Shown here piece after piece: positions 62,182 through 64,000 of a stretch of 64,000 nt of DNA. Position 1 is the first letter of the stretch; each line of letters starts with the position of its first letter. The notes beneath the pieces are model-generated. The model ran no database searches and was not told where the DNA came from. It was given only the letters and a program-made list of their open reading frames with translations. The translations under genes were made by a program, and so were the position numbers. This stretch comes from Prevotella sp. UBA2809 (GTDB lineage Bacteria > Bacteroidota > Bacteroidia > Bacteroidales > Bacteroidaceae). The DNA lies in the NCBI GenBank assembly GCA_002351725.1, contig DEHD01000007.1, positions 1 to 64,000 of the forward strand, in the 5' to 3' direction.

Positions 62182-63438
62182 GTGAAAAAGATAAGATATA
62201 TAATAGGTATATTATTGTTATGCGGGGCGGTGATGGCTAACGCAGCGGCTAAGAATGGCTTTACACTGGTTATCGATGCCGGTCATGGCGGTCATGACAC
62301 AGGCGCCGTGGGAGTTATCTCAAAGGAGAAGAACCTTACCCTGAAGTTTGCCCTTGCCTTTGGACGACTGGTTGAACAGAACTGTCCCGATGTAAAGGTG
62401 GTATACACACGTAAGACAGATAAGTTCGTTGAGTTGTATCGTCGTGCCGAGATAGCTAATCAGGCCAAGGCCGATCTGTTTATCTCTATACATATCAACG
62501 CCTTGCCAAAGGGTAGGGTGGCACGCGGATTCCAGACTTACACCTTAGGTAGCAGCAAGCGCACAGGAAAGAAGACCGGTGTGCTGCAGAACCTTGAGGT
62601 GGCAAAGCGAGAGAACTCGGTAATCTTCCTTGAGAAGGACTATAAGCAGACATATCAGGGTTACGATCCTAACTCGCCCGAGAGCGACATCATGTTCGAG
62701 TTTGTGCAGGACAAGAATATGGAGAACAGCGTTGAGTTGGCTAAGTATATGCAGAAGTACGTATGTCAAGCCACGGGTCGCCAGGATATGGGAGCCCAGC
62801 AGGATAACCTGGCTGTACTCCGACTGTCGTCGATGCCAGGAGCACTGCTTGAGCTTGGCTTTATCTCTACTCGCGATGAGGAGGACTTTATGAACTCTGC
62901 AAATGCCGAGAGTCTGTATGCACGCGGTATCTTCAACGCATTCCTTAATTATCGCAAGCGTCATGGTGGTAACATCACCATACCATATATGAAGATTGAC
63001 GACCCAATGCCAGAGCCTGTGGTTGAAGAGACTAAGGTAGAGCCTGTAGAGGTTAAGTCGGTTGCTGAACCTGAGCCTGAACCTCAGCCTGAGGTGGCTT
63101 CACAGCCCGAACCTGCGAAGACCGTTAAGGCTGAACCAGCGAAGACCGTTAAGTCTACGGGTGACGATGCACCTGTTTTCAAGGTTCAGATTCTGTCGAG
63201 CTCGGCAAAGGCAAAGTCTAACGATGCCCGATTCAAGGGTCTTACTGATGTTGACAGCTATCGCGATGGTGGAATGTACAAGTACACCGTTGGTGCATCA
63301 ACCGATTACAACGAGATATATCGTCTGCGAAAAGAGGTTGCCAAGACAATTCCCGAGGCATTTATCATCGCCTTTAAGGGAGGTAAGCGTGTAGACGTGA
63401 ATGAAGCAATACGCGAATTTAAATCAAAGAAAAAATAG
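62182..63438 (+). CDS. N-acetylmuramoyl-L-alanine amidase with SPOR-like C-terminus
   Basis: This 418-residue protein has a GTG start at 62182 and a signal peptide (about 1-22). The Amidase_3 domain contains FTLVIDAGHGGHDTGAVGVI (zinc His), the downstream RAEIANQAKADLFISIHINA, and PGALLELGFISTRDE (catalytic Glu). A Pro/Glu/Val-rich linker (about 270-325) leads to a C-terminal domain (about 333-410: FKVQILSSSAKAKSNDARFK) that resembles SPOR peptidoglycan-binding domains. It splits septal peptidoglycan during division. It sits 3 nt after folB and 2 nt before the MlaD-like gene. Confidence 0.92.
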   Translation: MKKIRYIIGILLLCGAVMANAAAKNGFTLVIDAGHGGHDTGAVGVISKEKNLTLKFALAFGRLVEQNCPDVKVVYTRKTDKFVELYRRAEIANQAKADLFISIHINALPKGRVARGFQTYTLGSSKRTGKKTGVLQNLEVAKRENSVIFLEKDYKQTYQGYDPNSPESDIMFEFVQDKNMENSVELAKYMQKYVCQATGRQDMGAQQDNLAVLRLSSMPGALLELGFISTRDEEDFMNSANAESLYARGIFNAFLNYRKRHGGNITIPYMKIDDPMPEPVVEETKVEPVEVKSVAEPEPEPQPEVASQPEPAKTVKAEPAKTVKSTGDDAPVFKVQILSSSAKAKSNDARFKGLTDVDSYRDGGMYKYTVGASTDYNEIYRLRKEVAKTIPEAFIIAFKGGKRVDVNEAIREFKSKKK

Positions 63439-63440
63439 AT

Positions 63441-64000
63441 ATGAAGAAGTTTTCGAAAGAAATTCAGATTGCCCTTGTGGCTGTGGTAGGTATTATTGTA
63501 CTCTACTTTGGTTTGCAGTTCTTGAAGGGAATGACGCTGTTTTCTACCGACAACAGATATTTCGTTAAGTTCCAGGACGTAAGCGGTCTTTCGGTGGCCA
63601 GTCCTATCTTTGCCAATGGCTATCGCGTGGGTGTAGTTGAGACCATTGAGTTCAACTATGAGAATACCGGCGAGATTGTTGCATCTATTGGCGTTGACAA
63701 GAATATGCAGGTGCCTAAGGGCAGTCGTGCTGAGATTGCTACCGACCTGATGGGAAATGTTAAGGTGCAGCTTGTGCTGGGCAATGTGGCCGATGGCGTT
63801 GTGGCTCCCGGCGATACCATTACCGGTGGACAGCAGGTGGGTGCCATGGGTAAGGCCGCTGACATGATTCCTACTATTCAGCAGATGCTGCCTAAGCTCG
63901 ACTCTATCCTGGCAAGTGTGAACACCCTGCTTGCCGATCCTGCCATCGCAAGTTCGCTGCACAATGTCGATCAGATTACAGCTAATCTGAGTCGTACCTC
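63441..64000 (+). CDS. MlaD/MCE-family lipid transport protein (3' end beyond window)
   Basis: The first 186 residues are in the window. One N-terminal membrane helix (about 9-25, QIALVAVVGIIVLYFGLQFL) anchors an MCE domain (YFVKFQDVSGLSVASPIFAN, GYRVGVVE, GSRAEIATDLMGNVKVQLVL). A helical region begins near 135. MCE proteins carry phospholipids between the membranes with an MlaEF-type ABC transporter. It follows the amidase gene by 2 nt, an arrangement common in Bacteroidetes. The gene is cut by the window edge, not truncated biologically. Confidence 0.9.
   Translation, partial: MKKFSKEIQIALVAVVGIIVLYFGLQFLKGMTLFSTDNRYFVKFQDVSGLSVASPIFANGYRVGVVETIEFNYENTGEIVASIGVDKNMQVPKGSRAEIATDLMGNVKVQLVLGNVADGVVAPGDTITGGQQVGAMGKAADMIPTIQQMLPKLDSILASVNTLLADPAIASSLHNVDQITANLSRT

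Overview
The window is chromosomal DNA of a Bacteroidales bacterium, most likely Prevotella/Segatella or a close relative from a gut or rumen. The evidence is Bacteroidetes-type promoters (TTG, about 19-20 nt, then TAnnTTTG) ahead of most transcription units, a FimB/Mfa2-type lipoprotein, GH67/GH35/GH97 glycosidases with signal peptides, a DUF4954 protein and a Prevotella-style C-terminal tail on a secreted M6 protease. No rRNA, tRNA or CRISPR array was seen.

Region 1 (1 to about 24.4 kb) is an AT-rich defence island. It opens with a six-gene operon (37-8781). Three genes match the phosphorothioation module SspB (DUF4007), SspC (large P-loop ATPase) and SspD (PAPS-reductase-like). The next three, a helical/winged-helix protein, an Orc/Cdc6-like AAA+ ATPase and a PIN-like nuclease, have the layout of an SspFGH restriction module. 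After a terminator come a HELAH protease-like/XRE regulatory set, two small membrane coiled-coil proteins, a Gly/Pro-rich protein carrying a 21-bp hairpin, and an unrecognised three-gene unit (12428-14797) that could be a new defence or toxin system. Then follow AbiH behind an HsdR remnant, a DUF2971 protein, decayed genes bounded by REP-like elements, an AbiC-type protein, two single helicase-associated-domain mini-proteins, an ApeA-like HEPN protein, and an ImmA/IrrE plus DUF4411 (PIN) toxin-antitoxin-like pair.

Region 2 (24.4-30.6 kb) holds a PAP2 phosphatase, a REP-associated tyrosine transposase (RAYT), two fimbria-related lipoproteins facing each other, and a GH67 alpha-glucuronidase. 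REP elements with a GGTACCTGGCA core lie beside the transposase, downstream of the GH67 gene and, in frame, inside it.

Region 3 (30.6-64 kb) is mostly core genome: GH35, GH97, nagB, hflX, a DUF4954 protein, an M16 protease, a four-helix-bundle protein, class I fumarase, an M6 protease, clpB, a TonB-dependent receptor, rpsO, typA/bipA, an SLC13 permease, a paired sensor pseudokinase and kinase, an ExuT-like transporter, a nitroreductase, a class II ribonucleotide reductase C-terminal-like protein, folB, an N-acetylmuramoyl-alanine amidase with a SPOR-like end, and the start of an MlaD/MCE protein. GH67 and the ExuT-like transporter suggest uronic-acid use from hemicellulose.

Two themes cut across the window. 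First, several kinds of anti-phage system are stacked within 24 kb. Second, families of short dispersed repeats (REP/RAYT, GGAGACA/GGAGTTCA, GTGAATAGTGAA, GGAGTTAGG) lie between genes and also inside conserved genes (GH67, GH97, hflX, clpB) without breaking the reading frame.
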